From Sinorhizobium sp. RAC02 (GTDB taxonomy: Bacteria > Pseudomonadota > Alphaproteobacteria > Rhizobiales > Rhizobiaceae), in contig NZ_CP016452.1 of the NCBI RefSeq assembly GCF_001713395.1, forward strand, positions 2,156,161-2,220,160: 64,000 nucleotides of DNA. Direction: 5' to 3'. Shown in pieces: positions 8,015-16,416 of this stretch. The translations under genes and the position numbers were made by a program. Under the pieces are notes generated by a model, which saw only the letters and a program-made list of their open reading frames with translations, had not been told where the DNA came from and did no database searches. Positions within the stretch are counted from its first letter, which is position 1; the number at the start of each line of letters is the position of its first letter.

Positions 8015-9088
8015 TCACGCCCTCCCCGGCAGCAGTGCGCGTTCATCCTTGTCGAAGAGGTGCGCGCGCTCGTGCTTCCAGCCGACGAGCGTGGTGGCGC
8101 CCGGCCGGATATCGGGTTTGCCCTGCGCCTTGGCGACGATGGAGCGGCCATCGCCGACATTGAGATGAACGAGGGATTCACCGCCAAGCGGTTCGACGAG
8201 CAGGACTTCCGCTTCCAGCGCGGCATCGCCGCCGCCGAGTATCAGGTCTTCCGGCCGGATGCCGAGCGTGACGTCGCCCGCATAGTCATGGGCAGCGAGC
8301 CGGTGGCGTCCGCCAGAGAGCAACAGCACGCTCTCCTCGCCCTCGCGGGCCAGAAGACCAGGCAGAAAATTCATGCGCGGCGAGCCGATGAAGCTTGCGA
8401 CGAAGCGATTGGCCGGGCGCTCGTAGAGCTCCATCGGCGTGCCGATCTGGGCGATGCGGCCGTCCTTCAGCACGACGATGCGGTCGGCGAGCGTCATCGC
8501 CTCCATCTGGTCATGCGTGACGTAGACCGTGGTGGCCTTCACCTCGCGGTGGATGCGGGCGATCTCGACGCGCATTTCCATGCGCAGATCGGCATCGAGG
8601 TTGGAGAGCGGCTCGTCGAAGAGAAAGAGTTTTTGCTGGCGCACGAGGGCACGGCCGATCGCGACACGCTGCTGTTGGCCACCGGAGAGCTGTGCGGGCC
8701 GCCGCTCCAGTAGGTGGTCGATCTTGAGGAATTTTGCAGCCTTGGCCACGCGTTCCCGGATTTCGGCGACTGGAAGCCGGGCGGTCTCCAGCGCGAAACC
8801 GAGATTGCGCTCGACATTCATGTGCGGGTACAGCGCGTAGGACTGGAAGACCATCGCGATGTTGCGCTTTGCCGGTGGTGTCTCGTTCATCCGCTTGTCG
8901 GCGATGCGCAGTTCGCCGTCGGAGATCTCCTCCAGCCCCGCGATCATGCGCAGCAGCGTGGACTTGCCGCAGCCGGACGGGCCGACGAAGACCACGAATT
9001 CACCCTCGGCAACATTGAGATTGACACCGTCGATGACGGTCAGTGCGCCGAAGCGCTTGACGACGTTGATGAGATCGATACCGCTCAT
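8015..9088 (-). CDS. Sugar ABC transporter ATPase, UgpC/MalK type
   Basis: A 357-residue ATPase with Walker A (GPSGCGKSTLL), signature LSGGQQQRVAIGRAL, Walker B (LFLFDEPLSNLDA), switch His (YVTHDQMEAMTLADR) and a C-terminal TOBE/MOP domain ending in ERAHLFDKDE. It energises the leftward importer. It overlaps the ROK gene by 4 bp (ATGA). UgpC/MalK-type ATPases sometimes serve several importers, so sharing is possible. Confidence 0.94.
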   Translation of the reverse strand: MSGIDLINVVKRFGALTVIDGVNLNVAEGEFVVFVGPSGCGKSTLLRMIAGLEEISDGELRIADKRMNETPPAKRNIAMVFQSYALYPHMNVERNLGFALETARLPVAEIRERVAKAAKFLKIDHLLERRPAQLSGGQQQRVAIGRALVRQQKLFLFDEPLSNLDADLRMEMRVEIARIHREVKATTVYVTHDQMEAMTLADRIVVLKDGRIAQIGTPMELYERPANRFVASFIGSPRMNFLPGLLAREGEESVLLLSGGRHRLAAHDYAGDVTLGIRPEDLILGGGDAALEAEVLLVEPLGGESLVHLNVGDGRSIVAKAQGKPDIRPGATTLVGWKHERAHLFDKDERALLPGRA

Positions 9089-10050
9089 GACCGTTCCATC
9101 TTGCTGGTTGTCGTGTGCGCAAAGCCGCGGCGGCCCTTTGCCGGATTTGCCTTGGCCGCAAGCGCCGCCACCCCGATGGCGCAGGCGGCATCGCCGATAC
9201 GGCTCGGCACGATCGGCATGTCGCGTGCGCCGTCGGCCCAGATGAACGGACGCGTCAGCGCCGCCAGCCGCGGCGTCACCTTCGGGTCGCTGCCGATGCC
9301 GCCACCGAGCACAAGCACGGCCGGATCGAGCGTGTTGACGAGCTGGCCGAGATAGGAGGCGAGCGAGAGCAGCCCGTTCGCCACCATCTCCGCCGCCCGC
9401 GGATCGTGCGCTTCTGCCTCGAAAAGGTCGAGCGCTGTCGTCTCCGGCCGGTCGATCACCGCGCCGTAGCGTTCGCCGAGCGCCTTGCCGCCGGCAAAGA
9501 GCTCCAGATTGTGGCGGACCTGCCGGTCGCGGTTCGGCCCGTCGAAGGTGACGAGATCACTGCCGGAGAAGTGGATGGCAAAGCCACGCGCGCCCTCATA
9601 GGGCACCCCGCCGATGACCAGCGAATGGGAAAGGCCGGTGGAAATGGTCACGTAGACGAAGGGATCGATGCCCTTGCCGGCGCCCATCCAGCCCTCCGCG
9701 AAGGCGGCGGCGCGCACGTCGCTATCGATGTGCAACACGCCGAAGGCGCCGAGGCGCGCGCGATAGTCGAGACCGCGCCAGTCGAAGTTCCACGCCGAGG
9801 CCGGCTCACCGGTGCGCGTCACGAGTTCCGGCAGGCAGATGCCGAGCGCCGTGATATCGAGCGCCTCTCTGTCCCCGCGCTCCCGCATGGAAGCTGCCAG
9901 CGCGCAGACGAGATCGAGCACCGCAGCTCCGCCATCCTGGCAACGCGTCGCCTCGGTGCGTTCAGCCACGACCTCGCCATCCGAAAGCCGCACGATGCAG
10001 GCCTTGGTCTTAGTGCCGCCGACGTCGATGCCGATCGCGTGCCGTGTCAT
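9085..10050 (-). CDS. ROK-family sugar kinase-like protein lacking the zinc cysteines
   Basis: A 321-residue ROK protein. The ATP-binding motif IGIDVGGTKTKACIV is N-terminal, and the catalytic Asp is kept in HIDSDVRAAAFAEG (usually VENDANAAALAE). The usual zinc-binding CGCGxxGCxE segment is absent: the region after ARGFAIHFSGSDL reads DGPNRDRQVRHNLELF, with no cysteines. The start at 10050 is used because an upstream extension lies inside the NagB-like gene. It overlaps its neighbours by 4 bp on both sides, so translation is probably coupled. It likely phosphorylates the imported sugar, but the missing zinc site makes the specificity uncertain. Confidence 0.85.
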   Translation of the reverse strand: MTRHAIGIDVGGTKTKACIVRLSDGEVVAERTEATRCQDGGAAVLDLVCALAASMRERGDREALDITALGICLPELVTRTGEPASAWNFDWRGLDYRARLGAFGVLHIDSDVRAAAFAEGWMGAGKGIDPFVYVTISTGLSHSLVIGGVPYEGARGFAIHFSGSDLVTFDGPNRDRQVRHNLELFAGGKALGERYGAVIDRPETTALDLFEAEAHDPRAAEMVANGLLSLASYLGQLVNTLDPAVLVLGGGIGSDPKVTPRLAALTRPFIWADGARDMPIVPSRIGDAACAIGVAALAAKANPAKGRRGFAHTTTSKMERS

Positions 10051-10832
10051 GGGGCTGCTCCAGCGGCTGCATCGGCATGCAGCTCGGCATTCCGGCATTC
10101 GACAGCAATGGTCGCAGGCCAGGAAGGGTCGTAGGCGGAAACGGTTGAAAGATGCCGGAACGCCTCGCGCTTACCCTCGCCCCAGACAATCATCGCGACC
10201 GCCTTCGAGAGGGTTGCAATGGAGCCGACGCCGACGGTGAGGCCATGCGTCGGCACGTCGTCCAGCCCGCGGAATTCGGGGAAGGTCGCGAGATTGTCGC
10301 GCCGCGTCTGTTCGGCGAGCGTCACGATGCGCGTTCGGCTGTCGCGGGCAGAGCCCGGTGGGTTGAAGGCAATGTGACCGTCACCCGCGCCGGACGCCAG
10401 AAGGAAGAGGTCGATGCCAACGAGCGCTGCAATATCCGCGTCGTAGGCTTCGGGCTCACGCAATGTCGGCATGCGGAAATTTTCCTCCGGCATGCGCAGG
10501 TCTGCCGGTAGAGCCCGGTTGATCCGGCCGACGATTTCCCGCTCGCCAAAGCCACGGCAGGAATAGTGTGCGGAAGCCGGCGGCGGAAGAAGTCCTTCCG
10601 CGCCCGACAGCAGATATTCGTCCATCATCACCACGATCAGCCCGGAGCAATCGACCGGGTGGGCGGCCAGCTGCCGCTCCAGCGCATCATAGACCGGCAT
10701 GGGACTGCGCCCGCCCGGGCAGCCGAGCACGTAGGGCCGTCCGGCGGCATTGGCAGCGCGCAGTTCCGTAAGGATGCGGGTTGCGAGATGCTCGCCGATT
10801 GCCGCAGGATTGTTGTGAACCGTAACTTTCAT
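10047..10832 (-). CDS. NagB-like glucosamine-6-phosphate deaminase/isomerase homologue with altered active site
   Basis: A 261-residue protein of the NagB/6-phosphogluconolactonase fold. The phosphate loop (GCPGGRSPMPVYDAL), the D71-E72-Y73 motif (VVMMDEYLL) and D151-G-H153 (GAGDGHIAFN) match GlcN-6-P deaminase. The residue after IAFN, Glu148 in E. coli NagB and part of the D-H-E catalytic triad, is Pro158 here (IAFNPPGS). The operon also encodes a ROK kinase and a sugar importer, which supports action on a phosphorylated amino or keto sugar. Because of the substitution, ordinary NagB activity should not be assumed. Confidence 0.8.
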   Translation of the reverse strand: MKVTVHNNPAAIGEHLATRILTELRAANAAGRPYVLGCPGGRSPMPVYDALERQLAAHPVDCSGLIVVMMDEYLLSGAEGLLPPPASAHYSCRGFGEREIVGRINRALPADLRMPEENFRMPTLREPEAYDADIAALVGIDLFLLASGAGDGHIAFNPPGSARDSRTRIVTLAEQTRRDNLATFPEFRGLDDVPTHGLTVGVGSIATLSKAVAMIVWGEGKREAFRHLSTVSAYDPSWPATIAVECRNAELHADAAAGAAP

Positions 10833-11704
10833 CGGCTTGCCTGCTCCCGCAGCAGAGAGAAGACGAAGGCAAAATTCCGCGCCGCAATCGTCTCCGGCGT
10901 CTCGGGATGTTTCGGCGCAAGGTCCTGCTCGACGACCAGCGGGCCGTCATAGCCATGGGCGATCAGCGTGCGCATGAAATCGGCGATATCGACCACGCCA
11001 CGGTCGAGGTCGGTCATGATGCCGTCCTCGAAGGCACGGTCGCAATGGATACCTTCCGCCAGAACCTTCTCGCGGAAAGCGCCGTCGACATTCTTGAGAT
11101 GGATGGCGTTGATGCGCGCTGCGTGACGCAGGAAGAAGTCTTTCGGATCGGCCTTCCAGTAGGCGTGATGGCCGGTGTCGAGGCAGAGGCCGACCAGCGC
11201 CGGATCGGTCTCGGCAAAAAGCCGCTCGATCTGGTTCTCGTGCTCGACGCAAGTGCCCACATGGGGGTGGAAGCTGAATTGTAGGCCATGTTCCCGCACG
11301 ATCCGAGCGGCCTGTGTGGTGAGGTCGACGACGGTGCGCCAGCCCGCTTCATCGACGACACCCATCCGGTCCTTCGGATAGAATTCCGACTCGTCCATCA
11401 GGATGAAATGCGTGCCGCCAACGGCAGAAAGCAACGCACAGATCTGGTGTGTCCGCTCCGCCAGTGCCCCGGTCGTCTCCGGATCCGCCAGCGTGTGGAC
11501 ATGGGCCGCCGCGACCACGGAGAGGCCGCGGCGGTCGAGTTCGTGCGAAAGCACCTTTGGATCGGTCGAGAAGTAACCGTAGGGGCCAAGCTCGGTGTGC
11601 CGGTAGCCGGCCGCCACGATGCGGTCGAGATAGTCGGTCCAGCCGAGGTCGTTGCCGGTGGGCCAATAGACGCCCCAGCAGCACGGTGCGATCGCGATAT
11701 TCAA
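10829..11704 (-). CDS. Sugar phosphate isomerase/epimerase (IolE-like TIM barrel)
   Basis: A 291-residue TIM-barrel protein. Metal-ligand regions are HTELGPYG, HFILMDESEF, FHPHVGTCVE, LCLDTGHHAYW and VVEQDLAPK, the layout seen in IolE/IolH-type enzymes. It overlaps the NagB-like gene by 4 bp and is the second gene of the leftward operon, 26 bp after the binding-protein gene. By family it would isomerise, epimerise or dehydrate a keto sugar or inosose; the substrate is not evident. Confidence 0.85.
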   Translation of the reverse strand: MNIAIAPCCWGVYWPTGNDLGWTDYLDRIVAAGYRHTELGPYGYFSTDPKVLSHELDRRGLSVVAAAHVHTLADPETTGALAERTHQICALLSAVGGTHFILMDESEFYPKDRMGVVDEAGWRTVVDLTTQAARIVREHGLQFSFHPHVGTCVEHENQIERLFAETDPALVGLCLDTGHHAYWKADPKDFFLRHAARINAIHLKNVDGAFREKVLAEGIHCDRAFEDGIMTDLDRGVVDIADFMRTLIAHGYDGPLVVEQDLAPKHPETPETIAARNFAFVFSLLREQASR

Positions 11705-11730
11705 TGTCTTTTCCTTGATCTTCTAAGCGC

Positions 11731-12999
11731 TTACCAGCCGCGCTTCTTCAACCGTTCCAGATCGCTGCTCACCTTGGCGAGCGCGTCCTCGGCGCCCTCC
11801 TTGCCGCTCAGCACGTTGTGGACCCCGTTGAAAATGCGCTGCGAGACCCGGTTGTAGGAGGCGCCCGTAACCTGCGAAGGCCGGGATGCACTTTCCGCAT
11901 AGGCCTTTTCGGCGAAGCGTAGCGAAGGGTTCTTCGCCAGGATTTCCTCATCCTGGTAGAGCGCCTTCAAGGTCGGGCTATAGCCCTGCATGGCGCGGCG
12001 CTTCTGCTCCTTGGCATTCGTAAGATAGCGCACGAGGCTGACCGCTGCATCGGTGTCGTCGGCATATTTCGACACGCCGAGAAGGCCGGCACCATAGCAG
12101 CCGCTCGATTTTTCGCCTTCCGCACCGACCGGCAGCGCCATCACGCCGACCTTGCCGAGCAATGATGACCCTTCTGCCTGGCTGGTGCCCCAGACATAAC
12201 CCCAGTTGCGATGGAAGACCGAGCTGCCGGCTTCGAAGACGCCGCGCGAGCCTTCCTCGTCATAGTTCAGAACACCTTCCGGGCTGATGCCGCCGATCCA
12301 GGTGCGGGCAAGCTCCAGCGCCTCCACCGCCTTCGGATTGTTCGCGGTGATCGTGCCATCCGGCGCAATGAACGTGCCGCCACCATAGGAGGCGACCCAT
12401 TCCAGCGCGTCGCAGGTCAGGCCCTCATAGGCGCGGCCCTGCCAGACGTAACCCCACATGTCCTTGGTGCCGGAGGCGCGTTCCTGCTCCTGGATGGACT
12501 TGGCCGTCTCGGTCAGTTCCTTCCAGGTCTTCGGTTCGGCCTTGCCGTACTTTTCGAGCAGATCCTTGCGATAGAACATCAGGCCGGCATCGACGAACCA
12601 CGGCATGGCGAGCAGCTTGCCCTCGATGGTCGAGTCGGCGAGCGCCGCCTCGAAATGAGCCGCGAGCTCCTCCTTCGGCACCGTCTCGTTGAGGTCGATG
12701 AGATGGGCGGCCAGTGCGCCGACCCAGATATTGTCGAGCGTCAGGACATCGATGTCGCCGGATTTACCGGCAAGAAGCTGCTGGTAGAGCGGCAGCGCCT
12801 CCCCCCAGTTCGCCGGCATCTTGTTGATCTTGACCGTGTTGCCGGTCTCCTTCGCCCAGGCCTCGGAGGCCGATTGGCAAAGCTCCAGTTCGGCACCGGC
12901 AGAACTGCAGAATATCGACACTTCCGCCGCCGTCGCGGAACCCGCCCACAACATGACGCCCGCAAGCGCCGTCGTTCTCAGAAATCCATCCCAATGCAC
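11731..12999 (-). CDS. CUT1 sugar-binding protein of the leftward ABC importer
   Basis: A periplasmic extracellular solute-binding protein of about 422 residues. A signal peptide (LRTTALAGVMLWAGSATAA) is followed by EVSIFCSSAGAELELCQ and typical family-1 motifs (DVLTLDNIWVGALA, MPWFVDAGLMFYRKDLLEKYG). I place the start at GTG 12999 because GGGAGG lies 7 nt before it; an earlier in-frame GTG at 13014 would put that ribosome site inside the gene. It is the first gene of the leftward operon and follows the TetR-type palindrome at 13035-13062. The ligand is unknown. Confidence 0.9.
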   Translation of the reverse strand: MHWDGFLRTTALAGVMLWAGSATAAEVSIFCSSAGAELELCQSASEAWAKETGNTVKINKMPANWGEALPLYQQLLAGKSGDIDVLTLDNIWVGALAAHLIDLNETVPKEELAAHFEAALADSTIEGKLLAMPWFVDAGLMFYRKDLLEKYGKAEPKTWKELTETAKSIQEQERASGTKDMWGYVWQGRAYEGLTCDALEWVASYGGGTFIAPDGTITANNPKAVEALELARTWIGGISPEGVLNYDEEGSRGVFEAGSSVFHRNWGYVWGTSQAEGSSLLGKVGVMALPVGAEGEKSSGCYGAGLLGVSKYADDTDAAVSLVRYLTNAKEQKRRAMQGYSPTLKALYQDEEILAKNPSLRFAEKAYAESASRPSQVTGASYNRVSQRIFNGVHNVLSGKEGAEDALAKVSSDLERLKKRGW

Positions 13000-13034
13000 T
13001 GTGTTTCCTCCCACACCGCGTTAAGTTCGAGAAA

Positions 13035-13062
13035 TTACTATACCGTCTGGTCGGTAAAGTAA
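13035..13062. promoter_or_regulatory. 28-bp palindrome, candidate TetR operator
   Basis: The arms TTACTATACCG (13035-13045) and CGGTAAAGTAA (13052-13062) are complementary at 10 of 11 positions around TCTGGT. The site lies 36 bp upstream of the leftward binding-protein start, where it would block RNA polymerase. Size and TACCG..CGGTA core fit TetR-family operators. The TetR regulator encoded in the same operon is the obvious partner; this pairing is inferred. Confidence 0.6.
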
Positions 13063-13188
13063 AGCGCGAGAAATGAGGGGAATGAAGGCGAGAGTCGGCT
13101 TGCGGCTGCGCCGGATTGGGGCTTACCAACTCGGCGCCGCAACCGGCGGGACTGGAGCGTGGGTGCTGCGCCCCGCTCCCGAAACCAA

Positions 13189-13246
13189 TTTTGTAATAAA
13201 ACTACAAAAGTGAAACTTTGCGAGATTTTTATGTTGCAAAGTTTCA
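13189..13246. promoter_or_regulatory. Two palindromes, candidate RpiR-type operators of the GalNAc operon
   Basis: First site: TTTTGTA (13189-13195) and TACAAAA (13203-13209), perfect 7-bp arms around a 7-bp spacer. It contains TGTAATAAAACTACA, very like the TGTA..TACA operators of RpiR-family HexR. Second site: TGAAACTTTGC (13211-13221) and GCAAAGTTTCA (13236-13246), perfect 11-bp arms around 14 bp. They abut each other about 80-135 bp upstream of the binding-protein gene. The RpiR-type DNA-binding domain encoded at 19588 is the likely ligand. Confidence 0.6.
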
Positions 13247-13324
13247 GAACCCTCCTCTAAGGTACATCCCGAAGCCGCGCAGACGTGGGTCAATTCCAGC
13301 GCGCTTTCAATTTGGGAGGATTGA

Positions 13325-14596
13325 ATGACGAACAAGATTTTGTGGCGCTCTGCCGCCGCGGCCGCGCTTTCGGTCGGCCTCATGGCTGGCGCAGGCATCG
13401 CCAATGCAGCCGAACTTGTCTTCTGGTCCATGTGGAACGAGCCGGAGCCGCAGGCCGCGGCCCTGCGCAAGGTCATGGACAATTATACCAAGGCGCACCC
13501 GGAAACGACCTTCAAGGTCGTCTGGAACGGCCGCCAGAACCAGACCAAACTGCGCGCCGCCCTGCAGGCCGGCACGCAGGTCGATTTCGCGGACCAGGAC
13601 GGCGATCAGCTCGCCGGCGGTCTGCAGAAGGAAGGGCTCGGCTACGAGATCAGCGCAGATCTCGGCGATACGAAGGCCGCTCTCCTGCCCGGCGTGCTCG
13701 ATCTCTATGCGGCCGGTGGCAAGGTGGAGCAGGTTCCCTACATCTACAACACCGTGAACATCTGGTACAATAAGGACATGCTGGCCGAGGCCGGCGGCAC
13801 GGTCCCGCAGACGCTCGACGAACTCTTCACGCTCTGCGGCAAGCTCAAGGAAACCGGCAAACACGCGCTGGTGACCGAAGGCAATGTCGGTTTCTACCAG
13901 GTGCTGTTCTTCTCTCATCTCCTGTCGCGCGCCAAGGGCTCGGATGCCATGATCAAGGCTTTCGAGGTCAAGGACGGCTCCGGCTGGTCCGACCCGGCCG
14001 TGCTCGAGGCCGCGAAGTCGGCCCGCAAGTTCTGGGAAGTCGGCTGCATCGCGGAAGACGCCCGCGGCTTCCAGTACCCGGCCGGCCAGCAGACGATCGC
14101 GCTCGGCGATACAATGGGCGAACTCGTCGGCTCGTGGCTGCCGACTGAACTGACGGAAAGTGCCGGCGCAGACTTCCCCTGGGGCGCCTTCAACTTCCCG
14201 GCAGTCGCCGGCGGCGCCGGCAAGGCGACCGATATCGAGGTCGGCCTGGTGTCGGTGATGGTCCTGAAAGCCTCGCCGAACGCCAAGGAAGCGGCGGGCT
14301 TCGTCAACTACCTCCTCTCCGAGGACGCGCAGAAGACGCTCGTTGCGGATGGCGGCGTCGGCGTGGTGCGCGATGGCGTCGATTGGCCGCCGGTGCTTTC
14401 GGATGCCTATGCTTCGGCGAAGAGCGCGACGGCACTGGCCGGCTTCGGCGGCGGTCTCGGCGTCTCCTATCCGGAGTTCAACGCGACGGTGCTGACGCCC
14501 GAATTCAGCAAGATGTTCCTCGGCCAGTCGACCCCGGAAGACTTCGTCAAGGTCCTCGTCGACAAGACGAAGGACTATTGGGCAAGCCAGCAATAA
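13325..14596 (+). CDS. CUT1 sugar-binding protein of the N-acetylhexosamine importer
   Basis: A 423-residue periplasmic binding protein. The signal peptide (AAAAALSVGLMAGAGIANA) ends before AELVFWSMWNEPEP, a typical family-1 mature start. GGAGGA precedes the ATG at 13325. It delivers ligand to the permeases encoded downstream. Given the deacetylase, deaminase and kinase in the same operon, the ligand is probably N-acetylgalactosamine or a related N-acetylhexosamine or oligosaccharide; this is inferred from context. A hairpin immediately follows its stop codon. Confidence 0.92.
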   Translation: MTNKILWRSAAAAALSVGLMAGAGIANAAELVFWSMWNEPEPQAAALRKVMDNYTKAHPETTFKVVWNGRQNQTKLRAALQAGTQVDFADQDGDQLAGGLQKEGLGYEISADLGDTKAALLPGVLDLYAAGGKVEQVPYIYNTVNIWYNKDMLAEAGGTVPQTLDELFTLCGKLKETGKHALVTEGNVGFYQVLFFSHLLSRAKGSDAMIKAFEVKDGSGWSDPAVLEAAKSARKFWEVGCIAEDARGFQYPAGQQTIALGDTMGELVGSWLPTELTESAGADFPWGAFNFPAVAGGAGKATDIEVGLVSVMVLKASPNAKEAAGFVNYLLSEDAQKTLVADGGVGVVRDGVDWPPVLSDAYASAKSATALAGFGGGLGVSYPEFNATVLTPEFSKMFLGQSTPEDFVKVLVDKTKDYWASQQ

Positions 14597-14609
14597 GGCT
14601 TTCGCAACG

Positions 14610-14641
14610 GGCCGGGGCGGTGCAGTCGCATTGCTTCGGCC
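14610..14641 (+). promoter_or_regulatory. RNA hairpin between binding-protein and permease genes
   Basis: Arms 14610-14623 and 14628-14641 can form a continuous 14-bp stem, counting four G-U pairs, closed by the tetraloop AGTC. No U-tract follows, so read-through is expected. Such structures after binding-protein genes commonly protect the upstream mRNA from 3' decay and raise binding-protein levels over permease levels. No experimental evidence is available here. Confidence 0.5.
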
Positions 14642-14684
14642 GGCCTTGTGGCCACGAACGGTTTTGCCGAATGGAGATTCTGCG

Positions 14685-15569
14685 ATGATGAGGCGACGTA
14701 TGGTGGTGGCGTTTCTTGCGCCCGCCCTCATCCTCTATCTGGGCCTGCTGATCTTTCCAGCACTTCAGGCCTTCTATCTGAGCCTGTTCGAAACCTCCGG
14801 TTTCGGCGACACGCCGACCTGGGTCGGCATCGGAAACTATACGCGGCTCTTGTCGGACCCGATCTTCTGGGGTGCGCTGCGCAACATGTCGATGATCATG
14901 GTCGTCGGCGGTATCGCGACCTTCGGGCTAGCCTTCCTCTTCACCATGCTCCTGAATTCGGGCCTTTGGGGCAAGAAGCTCTTCCGCGCCCTGATCTTCC
15001 TGCCGAACATCATCGCGGTCGTCGCGATCACCACCTTCTGGTCCTTCGTCTTCATGCCGCGCTACGGGCTTCTGACCAGCGTGCTGAAGGCACTCGGCCT
15101 GACGAGCCTTGCCTCCATCTCCTGGACGGCGCCGGAAAACGTCTTCTTCGCCATGATGGTCGGCCTCGTCTGGATTTCGGCGGGTTTCTACACGATCCTC
15201 ATCCTAGCCGGCGCGGACAAGGTGCCGATCGACATGTACGAAGCGGCCCGCCTCGAAGGCGCCAGCACCTTCCAGATCTTCCGCCTGATCACCCTGCCGA
15301 TGATCTGGGACGTCATCCTGATCACCTTGGTGCTGTGGTCGATCCACGCCATCAAGATCGTCGAGTTTCCCTATGCCTTCGGCGGGCCGAACATCGACCA
15401 GAACCTCTATACGCCCGCGATCTACCTCTACATCATGGGGTTCGGCCAGCGCGAGCCGGTCTATGCGCTCGGTTATTCGACCGCCATCGGCGTCGCGCTC
15501 TTCTTCCTGACCCTGGTCACGATCGTGCTCCTGCGCTTCGTCTTCAAGCGCGAGCGGGTGGAGTATTGA
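14685..15569 (+). CDS. CUT1 sugar ABC transporter permease (MalF-like)
   Basis: A 294-residue inner-membrane permease with six hydrophobic segments (the first is VVAFLAPALILYLGLLIFPAL) and the EAA loop YEAARLEGASTFQIFRLITLPMI. The start at 14685 follows a GGAG at suitable distance and begins directly before the first membrane helix; upstream in-frame residues fall in the hairpin region. It pairs with the next permease, 1 bp downstream. Confidence 0.93.
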   Translation: MMRRRMVVAFLAPALILYLGLLIFPALQAFYLSLFETSGFGDTPTWVGIGNYTRLLSDPIFWGALRNMSMIMVVGGIATFGLAFLFTMLLNSGLWGKKLFRALIFLPNIIAVVAITTFWSFVFMPRYGLLTSVLKALGLTSLASISWTAPENVFFAMMVGLVWISAGFYTILILAGADKVPIDMYEAARLEGASTFQIFRLITLPMIWDVILITLVLWSIHAIKIVEFPYAFGGPNIDQNLYTPAIYLYIMGFGQREPVYALGYSTAIGVALFFLTLVTIVLLRFVFKRERVEY

Positions 15570-15570
15570 G

Positions 15571-16416
15571 ATGAAAAAAATCCTCACGCTGCGCGGCGCA
15601 AAACGCGGGCTTTCCTACCTCGTCGTCGGCGGCTGGTCGGCCTTCTCGGTCTTCTTCATCCTCTGGATCATCCTCGCCTCGCTGAAGCGCAATCGCGATC
15701 TCTTCGGCAAGCCGTGGTCCTTCCCGGCCGATCCCGCCTGGGGCAACTACGTCAAGACCTGGGTGAACAACCGCTTTGGCGACTACTTCCTGAACAGCCT
15801 GATCGTCACCTCCGTTTCGGTCGCCGCCCTGCTGCTGGTCTCGGTTCCGGCGGCCTATGTGCTGAGCCGCGGACGTTTTGCCGGGCGGCAGGCGCTGTCC
15901 AACTTCTTCGCCTTCGGCATGGGCGTGCCGATCCCGCTGCTCTTCGTGCCGCTCTTCGTCATCATGACGACGATGCGGCTCGGCGACAGCCTGACGGGGC
16001 TTTCCATCGTCTATGTCGCGCTCTCCATTCCGTTCAGCATCTACGTGCTCGAAGGCTTCTTCGCCTCGCTGCCCTCGGAGCTCGAATCGGCGGCGATCAT
16101 CGACGGCTGCTCGGATTTCCAGGTGTTCCGGCATGTCATGCTGCCGCTCGCCGGCCCCGGCGTCGCGACGGTGGCGATCCTCAACTTCGTCGGCCTGTGG
16201 AACGAGTACCAGCTTTCGCTCGTGCTCTTGAACAGCCCGGAGAACCGGACGCTGTCGCTCGGTATCTATTCGCTGATCACCTCCATGCAATATTCGGGCG
16301 GCGACTGGGCCGGCCTCTTCGCCGGCGTCACAATCGTGATGGTGCCGACGATCCTTCTCTTCATCATCCTCTCCGAGCGGATGATTAGCGGCATCACCAT
16401 GGGAGGCGTGAAGTGA
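15571..16416 (+). CDS. CUT1 sugar ABC transporter permease (MalG-like)
   Basis: A 281-residue permease with an EAA loop (ESAAIIDGCSDFQVFRHVMLPLAGPG), six hydrophobic segments and the C-terminal MISGITMGGVK typical of MalG-type partners. It completes the channel of the N-acetylhexosamine importer and overlaps the DUF5107 gene by 4 bp. Confidence 0.93.
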   Translation: MKKILTLRGAKRGLSYLVVGGWSAFSVFFILWIILASLKRNRDLFGKPWSFPADPAWGNYVKTWVNNRFGDYFLNSLIVTSVSVAALLLVSVPAAYVLSRGRFAGRQALSNFFAFGMGVPIPLLFVPLFVIMTTMRLGDSLTGLSIVYVALSIPFSIYVLEGFFASLPSELESAAIIDGCSDFQVFRHVMLPLAGPGVATVAILNFVGLWNEYQLSLVLLNSPENRTLSLGIYSLITSMQYSGGDWAGLFAGVTIVMVPTILLFIILSERMISGITMGGVK

